Positions 29,302-38,817 of a DNA stretch of 64,000 nucleotides are shown here, in pieces (positions within the stretch are counted from its first letter, which is position 1; each line of letters begins with the position of its first letter). The position numbers were made by a program, and so were the translations under genes. The DNA comes from Bryobacter aggregatus MPL3. Lineage in GTDB: Bacteria > Acidobacteriota > Terriglobia > Bryobacterales > Bryobacteraceae. The DNA lies in assembly GCF_000702445.1 (NCBI RefSeq), contig NZ_JNIF01000004.1, forward strand, positions 186,001 through 250,000, in the 5' to 3' direction. The notes below the pieces were generated by a model. It was not told where the DNA came from, did no database searches, and saw nothing but the letters and a program-made list of their open reading frames with translations.

Positions 29302-30813
29302 ATGACTCGCAGGTATGGTTGGTTCGGAATGCTTGGATTTGCCTTGATTTTGAATGGGCAGACGGCCTTAACCCCTTCGGAGAGCGGGGCTCGCCAGGGC
29401 CGGATTTGGATCACTCATGCCACTGTGATTGACGGGAGCGGCACACCGGCGAATGGACCGAGAACGATTCTGATCGAAGGGAATCGAATCGCCTCGGTGT
29501 CGCCGGCTGCGCCGCGCCCGGCGAATGGCGACAGAGTGATTGATGCCACGGGGAAGTATGTGATGCCAGGCTTGATCAATGCGCACGGCCACGTACAAGA
29601 GGAACGCGCGGGCTGGCCGATGCGGCAGGAGTACCAGTTCCAGATCTGGTTGGCCGCGGGGATCACGTCGGTGCGAGATTTAGGTTCGAATTTCGAGAAA
29701 TCAAAGATCTGGCGGGAGAAGAGCGCGGCGAACACTGTGGCGGCGCCACGCTTGTTTCTGTGGCCGGTGTTTGGAATGAATCCAAATCCGTCCGCCGAAA
29801 ATGAAGCCGCGATCCGGACTCGTTTGCAAAGCCTGAAAAGCAGCGGGGCGGACGGGATGAAGTTCTTTGAAATCTCGGAATGGACGATGAGGATTATGCA
29901 GGACGAGGCGCACAAGCTGGGTCTGCGGACGGCTCATCATACGGCGGTGGCGGAGACGAACACCTGGACGGACATTAAATACGGAACCACGACGATTGAG
30001 CATTGGTACGGGATTCCGGATGCGGCGCTGAAGGATGGCGTGCAGAACTTCCCGGCGAACTTCAACCACCAGTACGAAGTGGACCGTTTCCGCTATGCGG
30101 GACATCTGTTCCGGCAGGCGGACCCGGAAAAACTGCACCAGGTACTAGAGGCTATGGTGAAGGCTGGTGTGGCCTGGGATCCGACTTTGAATATCTATGA
30201 GGCCGCGCGCGATTTATTGCGCTACCAGAACCAACCGTTCTTCCCGGAGTATTTGCATCCGGCGCTGGAGAAGTTCTTTGCGCCTGATCCGACGAATCAT
30301 GGCAGCTTCTTTTTAAACTGGACGAGCGCGGATGAAGCGGAGTGGCGGAACAACTACCGGCTCTGGATGGCTGCGGTGCGTGAGTTCGGCCGTTTGGGTG
30401 GGACGATCGGAGTGGGAGAAGATGCAGGCTATATCTATAACCTGTTTGGGTTTGGTCTGATTCGTGGGATGGAGTTACTGCAAGAGGCGGGCTTCCATCC
30501 GCTGCAAGTGATTACGCAGGCGACGGTGAACAATGCAAAGATTCTGGGGAAGGATACGGAAATCGGGTATGTGCGGGCGGGGTATCTGGCGGATCTCTTG
30601 GTGATTGACGGCAATCCGTTGGCGGATTTTCGGATCCTCTATCCGAAGACGACGGGAGTGCCGCAAAGCGGGAAGATCGAATGGACGATCAAGGATGGCG
30701 TGCCGTTCCACGCGCCAACGCTGGCCGGAAATGCAAGAAAGATCGTGCAGGAAGACCGGAAGGATCCAGGGACACGGCAGACGGTCTCGCGTGGGGGCGA
30801 AGAGGCGCACTAG
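29302..30813 (+). CDS. secreted amidohydrolase family protein
   Basis: A 503-residue protein with a signal peptide and an amidohydrolase TIM-barrel. The metal-site strand reads VMPGLINAHGHV, giving an HxH motif. TAHHTAV and the later TIEHWYG supply two further histidine-bearing positions, and GVGEDAGY the likely Asp. The C-terminal beta sandwich (ADLLVIDGNPLADFRIL) is typical of imidazolonepropionase- or Xaa-Pro-dipeptidase-like amidohydrolases. The N-terminal HATVIDGSGTPANGPRTILIEGNRI also fits. Substrate not predictable. Confidence 0.88.
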   Translation: MTRRYGWFGMLGFALILNGQTALTPSESGARQGRIWITHATVIDGSGTPANGPRTILIEGNRIASVSPAAPRPANGDRVIDATGKYVMPGLINAHGHVQEERAGWPMRQEYQFQIWLAAGITSVRDLGSNFEKSKIWREKSAANTVAAPRLFLWPVFGMNPNPSAENEAAIRTRLQSLKSSGADGMKFFEISEWTMRIMQDEAHKLGLRTAHHTAVAETNTWTDIKYGTTTIEHWYGIPDAALKDGVQNFPANFNHQYEVDRFRYAGHLFRQADPEKLHQVLEAMVKAGVAWDPTLNIYEAARDLLRYQNQPFFPEYLHPALEKFFAPDPTNHGSFFLNWTSADEAEWRNNYRLWMAAVREFGRLGGTIGVGEDAGYIYNLFGFGLIRGMELLQEAGFHPLQVITQATVNNAKILGKDTEIGYVRAGYLADLLVIDGNPLADFRILYPKTTGVPQSGKIEWTIKDGVPFHAPTLAGNARKIVQEDRKDPGTRQTVSRGGEEAH

Positions 30814-30892
30814 CGCCTCTATACCCCGTCAATCTATCGTGGCCTACTGAAGTTTGCCGGGAGGGATTCCGATTGCGTACTCAGGTAGATGA

Positions 30893-31420
30893 ATGGCTAA
30901 AGGCGTTGCAAAAAACACACTGGGCGCAGCCCTCGATCTGATCCAGACGCAGATGACCGAATTGCGGCAGACGGAAGCCTTGGAGGCGCAGATCCACGAG
31001 ATGGTGGTGGGAAAACGGCATCGGCTGGATGTGCTGATGGGCGAGTTTTTGGCGCTGGCTGCAGGAATGGCCGAGGGGGGCGAGCGTGTGCCGATGGCGT
31101 CTCCTCCGAGTGTGCCCTCGCGAGATGGAACGAGTCCGACTGGAGCGGTTCCGGTGAATGTTGCGCCGACTCCGCCTCCAGTGATTTCTGCGCAGCCCCC
31201 CCGTGCGGAGCATGATAGCCGGCCTTTGCCGCTTACGACGCTTCCTCCAGGGGGAGCGCCAAAGGATTTATTGCATGCCAATGGGAATCGCAATGGTAAT
31301 GCGGCCAGTTCTGCCACCCCACCTCCTTCGGCGCAACAGGTGCTGGATAGTTTGAACCGGTTGATGAGCGGGTTAAAAGAAATTTCAGGGAAGCCAGGGA
31401 GTTTGTCGCAGGCCTCGTGA
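30893..31420 (+). CDS. hypothetical protein, helical N-terminus and proline-rich tail
   Basis: A 175-residue protein of unknown family. Residues 1-65 look helical (ALDLIQTQMTELRQTEALEAQI); 66-145 are proline- and asparagine-rich and probably disordered; the last 30 residues form another helix (VLDSLNRLMSGLKEI). A long open frame exists on the opposite strand too (30844-31536), so the coding strand is not certain. I prefer the plus strand because its predicted protein has plausible helices and an AGGTAG ahead of the ATG. Confidence 0.5.
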   Translation: MAKGVAKNTLGAALDLIQTQMTELRQTEALEAQIHEMVVGKRHRLDVLMGEFLALAAGMAEGGERVPMASPPSVPSRDGTSPTGAVPVNVAPTPPPVISAQPPRAEHDSRPLPLTTLPPGGAPKDLLHANGNRNGNAASSATPPPSAQQVLDSLNRLMSGLKEISGKPGSLSQAS

Positions 31421-31575
31421 GGCGGGCTGCCGTGTCCGATTCGCCGCCGCGATCGACGAACCGGAGGACGCATTGGCAGCGCCGAGATGCTGTGGATGCC
31501 GTCCGGTTTCGGATGTAAAGACAAGCAAGATTTCAAAGAACATTAGGGCCTATGGGCCAAGGGATGGAGATAGGC

Positions 31576-32370
31576 TTAGTTGCGGTCCGGCTGCTGTTTC
31601 TGGAGCGAAGAATAGATGGCGTCGACGGCACGGGTGGCTTCGTGCCGAATCCGCTCATTCCGTTCTTCCGGACTGAGTGTGGAGGCCGGATCTCCAAAGC
31701 GGTCGAGGATGCGTTCGGCAAAGCGTTCGAAGAGAAGCTGCTTCTCCAACTTCACCTGAGCGAGCAACTGCGGGGTCACGACCGGGAGTCCGGCCAAGGA
31801 TGGGTTGTGATCGGGAAGTGGAGGTTGATCTTCAATGGCTTCGATTTCTGTTTTCTCATTGCGGCGAGCTTTCTCTTCCTGAATGGCGCGGATGGTGCGA
31901 TTGATCTTGTTGGGGAGCCGTTCCAATTCACGGAGGATGAGCGGAAGCAGGGGCGCGGGGTTCGTCACAATCGTCCGGTCTTCTGCGTTCATTGCAACAT
32001 TCAACAGGTGTTCCATTTGCAGGAAGCGGAGCTCGAAGTGGATGAGGTGGTGGACGAGGATGTTTTCGATGGGAGTGACAGGTTCATACTGTTGCAGCAG
32101 ATTATCGACGACGGCCAGACAGAGATCGGTGTTGTGAATGTAGTTTTCGAAGTTGGCGAGGCTGAAGAGGCCATGTTTGAGAGAGTTGGAGGCAGACCTC
32201 GCTTTGCCGGCAGGAGTGCGAGGGCCGGTGGACTTTTTCGCATTGGCGCGGTTGGCGGCGAGACGAGCGGGGGAGCAGGGTTTGTGAGTGGCGGTTGGGT
32301 CCGTCGGGGTGGACGGATCGGGAACTTTCGCTGATTTCGAAGGATCGTTTTCCATGGCCGAAAGTATCAT
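31576..32370 (-). CDS. hypothetical protein with STGPRTPAGKARS motif (acidobacterial family)
   Basis: A 264-residue protein. Its N-terminal part contains NRANAKKSTGPRTPAGKARS followed by NSLKHGLFS, a signature seen in a large acidobacterial and planctomycetal family of unknown function, often near mobile elements. The rest is helical and charged, with a LEKQLLFERFAERILDRFGD stretch. An in-frame ATG at 32355 is an alternative start. No enzyme motif is visible. It lies immediately upstream of, and divergent from, the CRISPR locus. Confidence 0.8.
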   Translation of the reverse strand: MILSAMENDPSKSAKVPDPSTPTDPTATHKPCSPARLAANRANAKKSTGPRTPAGKARSASNSLKHGLFSLANFENYIHNTDLCLAVVDNLLQQYEPVTPIENILVHHLIHFELRFLQMEHLLNVAMNAEDRTIVTNPAPLLPLILRELERLPNKINRTIRAIQEEKARRNEKTEIEAIEDQPPLPDHNPSLAGLPVVTPQLLAQVKLEKQLLFERFAERILDRFGDPASTLSPEERNERIRHEATRAVDAIYSSLQKQQPDRN

Positions 32371-32520
32371 TGCGGATGCAGTAGCTACCGGACATCATTG
32401 CCTAGGTATTGAAAATAAAAGAAAAATAGATTTTCAATTTCAGTGACCGACTTGCAATGGTGGTGATTGTGGCCTTGCTTTCCTAAACCATCGTTGAGCG
32501 CAAGGAGGGTCTCTCTGGGC

Positions 32521-32526
32521 TAGTAT
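32521..32526 (+). promoter_or_regulatory. -10 box of the CRISPR-like RNA
   Basis: TAGTAT, ending six bases before the pseudo-repeat at 32533, so transcription should start at or near the pseudo-repeat. The array leader has TATACT at the same distance from the first true repeat, and both are preceded by CTGGG. No good -35 lies 17 bp upstream; TTGAGC at 32494-32499 is 21 bp away. Confidence 0.55.
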
Positions 32527-32532
32527 GGAACT

Positions 32533-32728
32533 GTCTGGCGAAAGCCAGTGGATTGAAACCGCTTGTTAGTGCTACGTGAATTAGCGGCGTCAGAATTTCC
32601 AAACGGGAGCCCTTTAGGGGCTGCCCAACTGGCGCCTATATTATGCTGAACCTCCTAGGTTCAGCGTACTGACATAAGGCGACGGAAATTGGCTGGATGG
32701 TAAACGGACCTGCGTGGTCCATTTTTTT
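32533..32728 (+). ncRNA. CRISPR-like guide RNA (CreR/CreA type) upstream of the cas operon
   Basis: Bases 32533-32559 are a diverged CRISPR repeat: GTC at the 5' end and GTGGATTGAAAC at the 3' end are identical to the array repeat. The stem between them is different (CTGGC and GCCAG around a GAAA tetraloop instead of CGCGCCC and GGGCGCG around CTCGC), so the fold is kept while the bases changed. Bases from 32560 form a spacer-like segment that matches 32742-32762 on the minus strand next to a TTC PAM. Hairpins follow at 32605-32626 (GGGAGCCC/GGGCTGCCC) and 32645-32665 (perfect 9 bp), and the unit ends at a terminator. In known CreR/CreA RNAs such a guide directs Cascade to repress, not cut, a promoter. 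The function here is inferred. Confidence 0.75.
32706..32728 (+). terminator. intrinsic terminator of the CRISPR-like RNA
   Basis: Stem GGACC/GGTCC with loop TGCGT, then A and seven T residues. It would give a transcript of about 195 nt from 32533. Confidence 0.65.
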
Positions 32729-32765
32729 ATCTCAGAAATTTTTCAGTTAGTACTAAAAAGCGGAA
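32729..32765 (-). promoter_or_regulatory. predicted Cascade target of the CRISPR-like RNA (protospacer plus TTC PAM)
   Basis: On the minus strand the PAM TTC (complement of 32763-32765) is followed by CGCTTTTTAGTACTAACTGA. The guide segment from 32560 reads CGCTTGTTAGTGCTACGTGA. Positions 1-5, 7-11, 13-15 and 18-21 match; positions 6, 12, 16 and 17 do not. Positions 6 and 12 are ones that flip out and do not pair in type I R-loops. The site ends 8 bp before the -35 box of the promoter at 32774-32802. The core TTAGTACTAA (32747-32756) is also a perfect palindrome, so a protein operator cannot be excluded. Confidence 0.7.
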
Positions 32766-32773
32766 GATTGTTC

Positions 32774-32802
32774 TTGCAGTCAGCAAGAATCGAGCGCATT
32801 AT
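32774..32802 (+). promoter_or_regulatory. promoter upstream of the 171-aa gene and cas operon
   Basis: -35 box TTGCAG (32774-32779), 17-bp spacer, -10 box CATTAT (32797-32802). It lies about 80 bp before the start at 32886 and next to the predicted Cascade target. Confidence 0.6.
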
Positions 32803-32885
32803 TCCCTCAGGGACTCATTTGAGCTGGTTGCTCTCCTCGCTGGTGATCAACTCCCTTCAAAAGAAAATTCAACAAGGAGTTGAAT

Positions 32886-33401
32886 ATGCGCTCTAAAATA
32901 TTTTCGATTCGTGTTCGTGCTGAGCACGAGTATGTTCCTCAGTGTGGAGTCGATTGGCCCGGAGAGATGGCGGGGCCAGTACTCGGCTTTCATGCCGCTA
33001 AGGAGATGCTGAACTCGATTTTGTATATTCCAGCCATCGAGTGGAAGATTGAGAATGTCTATCCTCTATCCCGTCGACAGGATTTCGAGTTGCGCATTCC
33101 TGGGACTGACAAGCGAAGGCATTGGGTACTTGAGCAGGTGATTTCCAGGGATGAAATCCCCCGTGATCACGATGCAATGCACCGCAGTCCCTTGAGCTTG
33201 AGAAATGTCGACTTCGCCATCTTCGCGCATTTCGCCAGCACAGGTTGTTGGGGCGACGGGGATAGTATCCGAAAACTTGAAGAAATCTTTGAATGGCGGG
33301 TCAGTCATGGGCATTACATCTCAAAGCCCAGTATCCAGCTTGAGCTCCCTGCGTACATTGATTGGTATGAAGGCTTGCCCGCGCCACTGAGAGTTGACTA
33401 G
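32886..33401 (+). CDS. unknown 171-residue protein between CRISPR-like RNA and cas3
   Basis: A soluble protein with no signal peptide or membrane segment. I do not recognise its family. The start MRSKIFSIRVRAEHEY is fixed by an AAGGAG seven bases upstream. Visible patches are CGVDWPGEMAGPVLGFHAAKE, an IEWKIENVYPLSRRQDFELRIPG beta-rich stretch, HWVLEQVISRDEIPRDHD and LPAYIDWYEGLPAPL at the end. It is the first gene after the promoter adjacent to the predicted Cascade target. It could be a Cascade-repressed toxin of a CreTA-like addiction unit, a cas accessory protein, or a bystander. Nothing in the sequence decides among these. Confidence 0.7.
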   Translation: MRSKIFSIRVRAEHEYVPQCGVDWPGEMAGPVLGFHAAKEMLNSILYIPAIEWKIENVYPLSRRQDFELRIPGTDKRRHWVLEQVISRDEIPRDHDAMHRSPLSLRNVDFAIFAHFASTGCWGDGDSIRKLEEIFEWRVSHGHYISKPSIQLELPAYIDWYEGLPAPLRVD

Positions 33402-33703
33402 CAGATGAAATCAATGAGAAAACGGGGCCACTCGGCTCAGATTGAGTCTTCAGCGCGAGTGCACTTGCTCCCTGAACTTGTGGCCGGTCACTTCAATATT
33501 TCACTCCGAACGTAAAGCCAATAGATGCATTGGTGTTTCACGGCAATATCATTTGGCCCCAGCCGTTTCTGCGTGTCTTCAGTGAGGAAATCCAAGATTG
33601 TAAATTTGATAGGCAAAAAGGATGCAGATGAAGCCAGGTTTGGGATAGGATCGTTGTCTGTCTGAATGGAATTGAGCTGTTAGTTCTTATCGAAGGGACT
33701 CAA
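33402..33703 (+). other. 302-bp gap before cas3 with a short coding-like remnant
   Basis: No complete gene. A plus-strand frame of about 46 codons from 33475 (after a TGA) includes VFHGNIIWPQPFLRVFSEEI and stops at about 33630; it reads like the tail of a protein but has no start signal. A weak promoter candidate (TTGTCT at 33654-33659) precedes cas3. A GAAGGGA ribosome-binding site at 33692-33698 serves the cas3 TTG start. Confidence 0.4.
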
Positions 33704-36172
33704 TTGAAGCAAGAGTTTATCGCGCATAGACGAAAGTGTGATCAGAAAGAACAAAGCGTTGGAGAGCATCTGCTCAACGTGTCACGGTTGTCAGCAAAGT
33801 ACTCCGGGAAAATTGGGTTAGCGGAGCTGGGAGAACTCATTGGGCTCCTCCACGATCTTGGAAAGTACAGTGCCGAGTTCCAAGCTTATTTAAGATCTGC
33901 GGAAGGATTGATTGATCCTGACGCAGATGACTATGTGAATGCGAGCCTAATGAAGGGGAAAGTAGATCATTCGACTGCCGGCGCTCAATATTTGTGGGCG
34001 CGCCTCTCCAGACAAAGCGGTTTGAGTCCCTTTATTGCTCAATTGGCCTCGCTTTGTATCGTGTCTCATCATTCCGGGCTGATTGACTGCCTTGCGGCAG
34101 GCGGGGAGCGCTTTGGCGAGAACGTGCTTTCTCGCCGTATGGACAAGAGTGACTTCAAGACCCATCTCAATGAGGTCAATGTCTCGGCAGATACCGAGAT
34201 CCTTTCGCGAGTGGATGAGTTGTTGTCGATGGAGTCTTTGATCGAAGGCGTACGAAGTATTGGAGTCTCGATCGCCCAGAAGAACCATCAGTTTCCAATT
34301 GGAGCGCAACAACATTATGGGCTTCTTGTACGGATGCTCTTTAGTTGTTTGATCGATGCCGATCGAACGGATACGGCGGATTTTGAGAAGACAGGTGGAG
34401 CCATGCTTCGCCAGCATGGGGAATATTCACAATGGGGTGAATTGTTGCTTCGACTGGAAGCGAAAATTGGCGGACTGGAGAATCGGCGGCCCATTGACGC
34501 GCTACGTCAAGAGATCTCGATGCAGTGCCAGGCGGCGGCAAGTCGCCCGAAAGGGACTTACACTCTTACCGTTCCCACTGGCGGAGGAAAGACACTCGCC
34601 AGTCTCCGCTTCGCGCTGGAGCATGCTGCGGCCAGGAATCTAGATCGCATCATTTACGTCATCCCGTACACATCGATCATCGATCAGAATGCGAATGTCG
34701 CGCGGGAGGCGTTGGAAATAAATGCTGAGGAGCGAGGTCGCATTGTTCTCGAGTGCCATAGTAATCTTCTTCCTGAGGCGCAGACATGGCAAGAGAAGAT
34801 CCTCAGTGAGAATTGGGACGCACCCGTAATTTATACGACGATGGTGCAGTTCCTCGAGGTTCTGTTCAGCGGTGGAACTCGAGGGGCGCGGCGCATGCAT
34901 CAGCTGGCGCGGTCCGTTCTGATTTTTGACGAGATCCAGACCCTGCCACTGCGCTGTGTTCATCTTTTTAATAACGCTCTGAATTTTCTTACGGAACAGT
35001 GTGATAGCACTGTCGTGTTGTGTACGGCGACACAGCCACTTCTGCATCAAGTGTGCGAGAAAAGAGGCGCGATTCGACTTGCTCCGGATTCCGAGATCGT
35101 TGCGAATCCGGGAGAGGTTTTTGACCAGTTAAAGCGTGTGAGTGTGGAGGATCTCCGACGTCCGGAAGGGTGGAGCTATCCAGAGGTGGGCCGCCGGGCG
35201 GTGGAGGAATGTCTCCAAAACGGCAACTGCCTCGTGATCGTGAACACAAAGGAGGCGGCGCGACAAGTCTATCGTGCCTGTGACGAACTGCATCCTGAAG
35301 AACGAGTTCACCTCAGCACAGATATGTGTCCCGCTCATCGTAAAGAGAAACTCAAGATCGTGCTGGATCGAGTCAAAAATAAGCAGCGCGTGGTCTGCGT
35401 CAGTACACAGCTTATTGAAGCGGGAGTCGATGTCGATTTTCGGATTGTGATTCGTTCCTTGGCTGGGCTCGATTCCATTGCTCAGGCAGCCGGGCGGTGC
35501 AATCGAAATGGGGATCCAGCGCCGGGCAGGGTATTGGTGATGAATCTCAAGGAGGAGAAGCTCTCTATGCTTCCAGAATTAATTCTGGCGCAGAAGGAGG
35601 GCGCCCGACTGCTAGCAGACTTTGCTGCGAATCCAACCCGATACCGTGACAACTTATCCGGACCCGAAGCGATGGCGGACTACTACCGGAATTACTTTTT
35701 TGCGAGGAAAGAGGAGATGAGTTATGTGATTGGGAGGAAGGAACTCGGTCACGACGATACCTTGTTGAATCTATACTCCGAGAATAAGCACGCCTGGGAG
35801 AAGCTTGCTGGGAAGGGCAGCTACGATACAAGACTGCATTTTCGACAGGGGTTTCAGAGTGGCGGTACTGCTTTCCGAGTGATTGATAGCCCCACGCGTG
35901 GAATTGTCGTCCCGTATGGGGATGAGGGGAAGAAGATCATCGGGGAGCTGTGTGCGGCGTTTGAGGTAAAGAAGCAATTCTCAATTCTGCGCCGGGCGCA
36001 GCAGTTCAGTGTGAATGTCTTCCCGCATGTTCTCGAGAAGTTGAACCAGGCTGGCAATTTGTATCAAGTCCAGCCGGAGGTGCCGATTCTCTATCTCGGA
36101 GAAGGCCACTACAGCGAAGATTATGGATTGTCGGTGGAGCAAGTAGAAGAAATGGAGTTGATGAATGTCTAG
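33704..36172 (+). CDS. cas3: CRISPR-associated helicase/nuclease Cas3 (type I-C)
   Basis: An 822-residue Cas3 with HD nuclease then SF2 helicase. The N-terminal HD domain has [11 protein letters not shown] and the metal motif HDLGK (His50). The helicase has Walker A VPTGGGKT (about 290-297) and the DExx box DEIQ (Asp409), then TATQPLL and the motif VI region [10 protein letters not shown]. Cas3 is recruited by Cascade to unwind and degrade target DNA. The TTG start is supported by GAAGGGA upstream. Its stop overlaps the cas5 start by 8 bp. It is the first gene of a complete I-C operon. Confidence 0.96.
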   Translation: MKQEFIAHRRKCDQKEQSVGEHLLNVSRLSAKYSGKIGLAELGELIGLLHDLGKYSAEFQAYLRSAEGLIDPDADDYVNASLMKGKVDHSTAGAQYLWARLSRQSGLSPFIAQLASLCIVSHHSGLIDCLAAGGERFGENVLSRRMDKSDFKTHLNEVNVSADTEILSRVDELLSMESLIEGVRSIGVSIAQKNHQFPIGAQQHYGLLVRMLFSCLIDADRTDTADFEKTGGAMLRQHGEYSQWGELLLRLEAKIGGLENRRPIDALRQEISMQCQAAASRPKGTYTLTVPTGGGKTLASLRFALEHAAARNLDRIIYVIPYTSIIDQNANVAREALEINAEERGRIVLECHSNLLPEAQTWQEKILSENWDAPVIYTTMVQFLEVLFSGGTRGARRMHQLARSVLIFDEIQTLPLRCVHLFNNALNFLTEQCDSTVVLCTATQPLLHQVCEKRGAIRLAPDSEIVANPGEVFDQLKRVSVEDLRRPEGWSYPEVGRRAVEECLQNGNCLVIVNTKEAARQVYRACDELHPEERVHLSTDMCPAHRKEKLKIVLDRVKNKQRVVCVSTQLIEAGVDVDFRIVIRSLAGLDSIAQAAGRCNRNGDPAPGRVLVMNLKEEKLSMLPELILAQKEGARLLADFAANPTRYRDNLSGPEAMADYYRNYFFARKEEMSYVIGRKELGHDDTLLNLYSENKHAWEKLAGKGSYDTRLHFRQGFQSGGTAFRVIDSPTRGIVVPYGDEGKKIIGELCAAFEVKKQFSILRRAQQFSVNVFPHVLEKLNQAGNLYQVQPEVPILYLGEGHYSEDYGLSVEQVEEMELMNV

Positions 36173-36893
36173 CCCAGTGCGAAATAGCATTGAGTTCAAA
36201 TTAACGGGACGCTACGCCTTGTTCACGGACCCCCTGACCAGGCTTGGCGGAGAAAAGTGCTCGTACCATGTTCCGACTTATGAGGCCCTGAAGGGGGTCG
36301 CTAAGTCTATCTATTGGAAGCCGAGCCTGATCTGGATCATTGATGAGCTTCGTGTGATGAAGCGAATCCGGACGCAGACAAAAGGCACAAAGCCGATGGA
36401 GTTTGGCGGCGGCAATAGCCTGGCGATCTATACCTTCCTGGCAGATGTCGAGTACCAGGTTCGTGCTCATTTCGAATGGAATGAGCATCGACCGGAACTG
36501 GCAAGCGACCGCGTGGAAGGCAAGCACTTCTCAATTGTCCGGAGGATGCTGGAGCGTGGCGGGAGGCAGGACATTTTCCTGGGTACTCGCGATTGCCAGG
36601 GCTATGTCGAGCCATGTGAGTTCGGTTCTGGTCCGAGCCCTCTCGATGGAGATGGCCGGCTCTCGTTCGGACTGATGTTTCACGGGTTTGATTACCCGGA
36701 TGAGACTGGCGAGAAGCACCTCAGCGCAAGATTCTGGCGTCAGGAAATAGTGAACGGTGTGATTTCGTTCCCACGTCCAGAAGCCTGTGAGATGCGCAAA
36801 GTCATTCGTCCCATGAGCGTGAAGCCGTTTGGGATTGGCAAAGCCGTGAAGAGTGTTGAGGTCGAGTATGCCCAATTGGAGGATCTTCGATGA
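36165..36893 (+). CDS. cas5c: type I-C CRISPR-associated protein Cas5c
   Basis: A 242-residue Cas5d/Cas5c protein of normal length. Typical segments are [24 protein letters not shown] at the N-terminus and [19 protein letters not shown], with [10 protein letters not shown] and [10 protein letters not shown] further on. In type I-C systems, which lack Cas6, this protein cuts the pre-crRNA at the repeat stem and keeps the 5' handle (about the last 11 bases of the repeat). That is why the conserved TGGATTGAAAC of the pseudo-repeat at 32549-32559 matters. It overlaps cas8c by four bases. Confidence 0.95.
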   Translation: MSSPVRNSIEFKLTGRYALFTDPLTRLGGEKCSYHVPTYEALKGVAKSIYWKPSLIWIIDELRVMKRIRTQTKGTKPMEFGGGNSLAIYTFLADVEYQVRAHFEWNEHRPELASDRVEGKHFSIVRRMLERGGRQDIFLGTRDCQGYVEPCEFGSGPSPLDGDGRLSFGLMFHGFDYPDETGEKHLSARFWRQEIVNGVISFPRPEACEMRKVIRPMSVKPFGIGKAVKSVEVEYAQLEDLR

Positions 36894-38815
36894 GCTGGAT
36901 GCAGCGACTCTTTGAAACCTACGAGCGGTGTGCGGGGAGAGAGGCAGATGGGCTGGATCGATTGATGCCCATCAGCCATACGAATCAGCAGGCTCAGATT
37001 GAGGTCACGCTCGATCAGCGCGGCGCCTTTCGAGGCGCATCGGTTCTTTCGGACAAGGATAAAGCCACGACGCTGATCCCGTGTACCGAAGAGTCTGGTG
37101 GGCGGGCTGGTAGTAAGCCGGTGAATCATCCTCTTTGCGACAAGTTGCAATATGTTGCGGGAGACTTTGTCGAGTTTGGGGGAGAAGTGACGTCGGGTTT
37201 TGCTTCCGACGCGTCAGCACCGCATCGGGAGTTTTTGAGATCCCTCCGAGGTTGGGCGAACTCAGATTATGCCCATCCAAAGTTGGATGCGATTCTGCGG
37301 TATGTGGAAAGGGGCTCGGTCGTTGCCGATCTCGTTCAAGCGGGAATCCTGCCGGTGGATGAGAATCGTCTTGTTCTGAAGAGCTGGACTGGTGAAAGAG
37401 AGGAAGCCCCGCCGATCTTCAAGGCGATTCAGAATACACAAGCACCTGAGGATGCATTTGTCCGTTGGAGGATCGAAGATGATCGTACCCCGATTGCCAA
37501 CACGTGGGATGATTCCGAGTTGATTGCTTCCTGGGTTTCCTACTACAAGGAGATCCAGACCAAACGTGGCATCTGTATGGTGACGGGCAAGGAGAGCACA
37601 CTCGCGGTGCAGCACCCGGCCAAGCTGCGGCATGGTGGGGACAAAGCAAAGTTGATCTCTTCCAACGATACGAGTGGATATACCTTTCGTGGACGATTTC
37701 TCGAGGCAGATGAGGCCGCCACCGTCGGGTTTGAGGTGACGCAAAAGGCTCATAACGCGCTGCGCTGGTTAGTCAAGAATCAAAGCTACCGTAGCGGTGA
37801 CTTTGTGGTGGCGAGCTGGGCGGTGACCGGCAAGGTTCTCCCAAATCCGTGCTACGACACGATGGATCTGTTCCTCCATGTTCCCGAGGAACAGGTGCGT
37901 ACTGAGGTTTCTTCCGATACGGCGCAAGAGTTTGGCCTCAGGCTTGCGCGAGCGATCGCGGGGTATGGATCTACGCTGGATCCGGGGGAAGAGATCGTTG
38001 TGATGGCTATTGACTCTGCTACGCCAGGGCGGATGGGCATCCCTTTCTATCGAGAGTTACGTGGTTCGGAGTTCTTGGAGCGAGTCAAGCAATGGCATAG
38101 CCAGTATGCCTGGTCTCAAAACTTTGGGAAGAACTCAAAGTTTGTCGGCGCACCTGCCCCGCGTGACATTGCTGAGGCTGCTTACGGCCGCCGTTTGGAT
38201 GACAAGCTTCGGAAGGCGACGCTCGAACGTCTGTTGCCGTGCATCGTGGATGCTCGGCTCTTGCCTCGCGATCTTGTCCTGTCGACAGTCCATCGGGCTA
38301 CCAACAGGGTAGGACTGGAGCGATGGGAGTGGGAAAAGGTTTTAGGAATAGCGTGTTCGCTCTGGCGAGGACACTACATCGATAGGAGATACCAGATGGC
38401 ACTAGAAGAAGATCGAAGGAGTCGCGACTATCTGTTTGGACGGCTTCTCGCGATTGCCGACGACATTGAGAGCTACGCGCTGTGGGCCGCGAAGGAGGAG
38501 AGAAGCACTACCGCAGCTCGCTTGACGCAGCGTTTTGCAGATCGTCCTTTGTCGACATGGCGAACGATCGAAATGGGTATACGTCCTTATGCTGCAAAGC
38601 TTCGTTCGGGAGAGAAGAAATGGCGGGACCGAATTTTTGCTCGCGAGAAGCTTCTCGACGTCGTTGTTTCGATGTTCAATCCCGAAGATTTTACAAGTGA
38701 AGCGCGTTTAAGTGGAGAATTCCTGCTGGGCTATCACTGCCAGCGGCAGGCCCTTCGCCCATCTGCGAGCCCCAATGACACGAAAGATACAGATGTAACA
38801 GGAGAAGAGAAATAA
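36890..38815 (+). CDS. cas8c: type I-C CRISPR-associated protein Cas8c (Csd1)
   Basis: A 641-residue Csd1-family large subunit. Recognisable parts are [14 protein letters not shown] at the start, [30 protein letters not shown] (the VTG..HP.I region), [16 protein letters not shown] and the [12 protein letters not shown] area. Cas8c recognises the PAM and supports the R-loop in Cascade; in I-C systems an internal start can also give a Cas11-like small subunit. The ATGA overlap with cas5c shows coupling. Two bases separate it from cas7c. Confidence 0.95.
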   Translation: MSWMQRLFETYERCAGREADGLDRLMPISHTNQQAQIEVTLDQRGAFRGASVLSDKDKATTLIPCTEESGGRAGSKPVNHPLCDKLQYVAGDFVEFGGEVTSGFASDASAPHREFLRSLRGWANSDYAHPKLDAILRYVERGSVVADLVQAGILPVDENRLVLKSWTGEREEAPPIFKAIQNTQAPEDAFVRWRIEDDRTPIANTWDDSELIASWVSYYKEIQTKRGICMVTGKESTLAVQHPAKLRHGGDKAKLISSNDTSGYTFRGRFLEADEAATVGFEVTQKAHNALRWLVKNQSYRSGDFVVASWAVTGKVLPNPCYDTMDLFLHVPEEQVRTEVSSDTAQEFGLRLARAIAGYGSTLDPGEEIVVMAIDSATPGRMGIPFYRELRGSEFLERVKQWHSQYAWSQNFGKNSKFVGAPAPRDIAEAAYGRRLDDKLRKATLERLLPCIVDARLLPRDLVLSTVHRATNRVGLERWEWEKVLGIACSLWRGHYIDRRYQMALEEDRRSRDYLFGRLLAIADDIESYALWAAKEERSTTAARLTQRFADRPLSTWRTIEMGIRPYAAKLRSGEKKWRDRIFAREKLLDVVVSMFNPEDFTSEARLSGEFLLGYHCQRQALRPSASPNDTKDTDVTGEEK

Positions 38816-38817
38816 TC

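Noticed and set aside
30844-31536. Minus-strand open frame of 230 codons opposite the 175-residue protein
   Set aside because: Composition looks like a shadow of the plus-strand gene; kept only as an alternative in that entry.
32746-32755. Plus-strand match GTTAGTACTA to the guide of the CRISPR-like RNA
   Set aside because: The register is off by four bases relative to the TTC at 32742 and the seed does not match. It arises because TTAGTACTAA is a palindrome; the minus-strand match is the consistent one.
33676-33688. CTGTTAGTTCTTA before cas3, a second possible guide target
   Set aside because: Only seven contiguous bases match, the first four seed positions fail and the PAM would be ATT.
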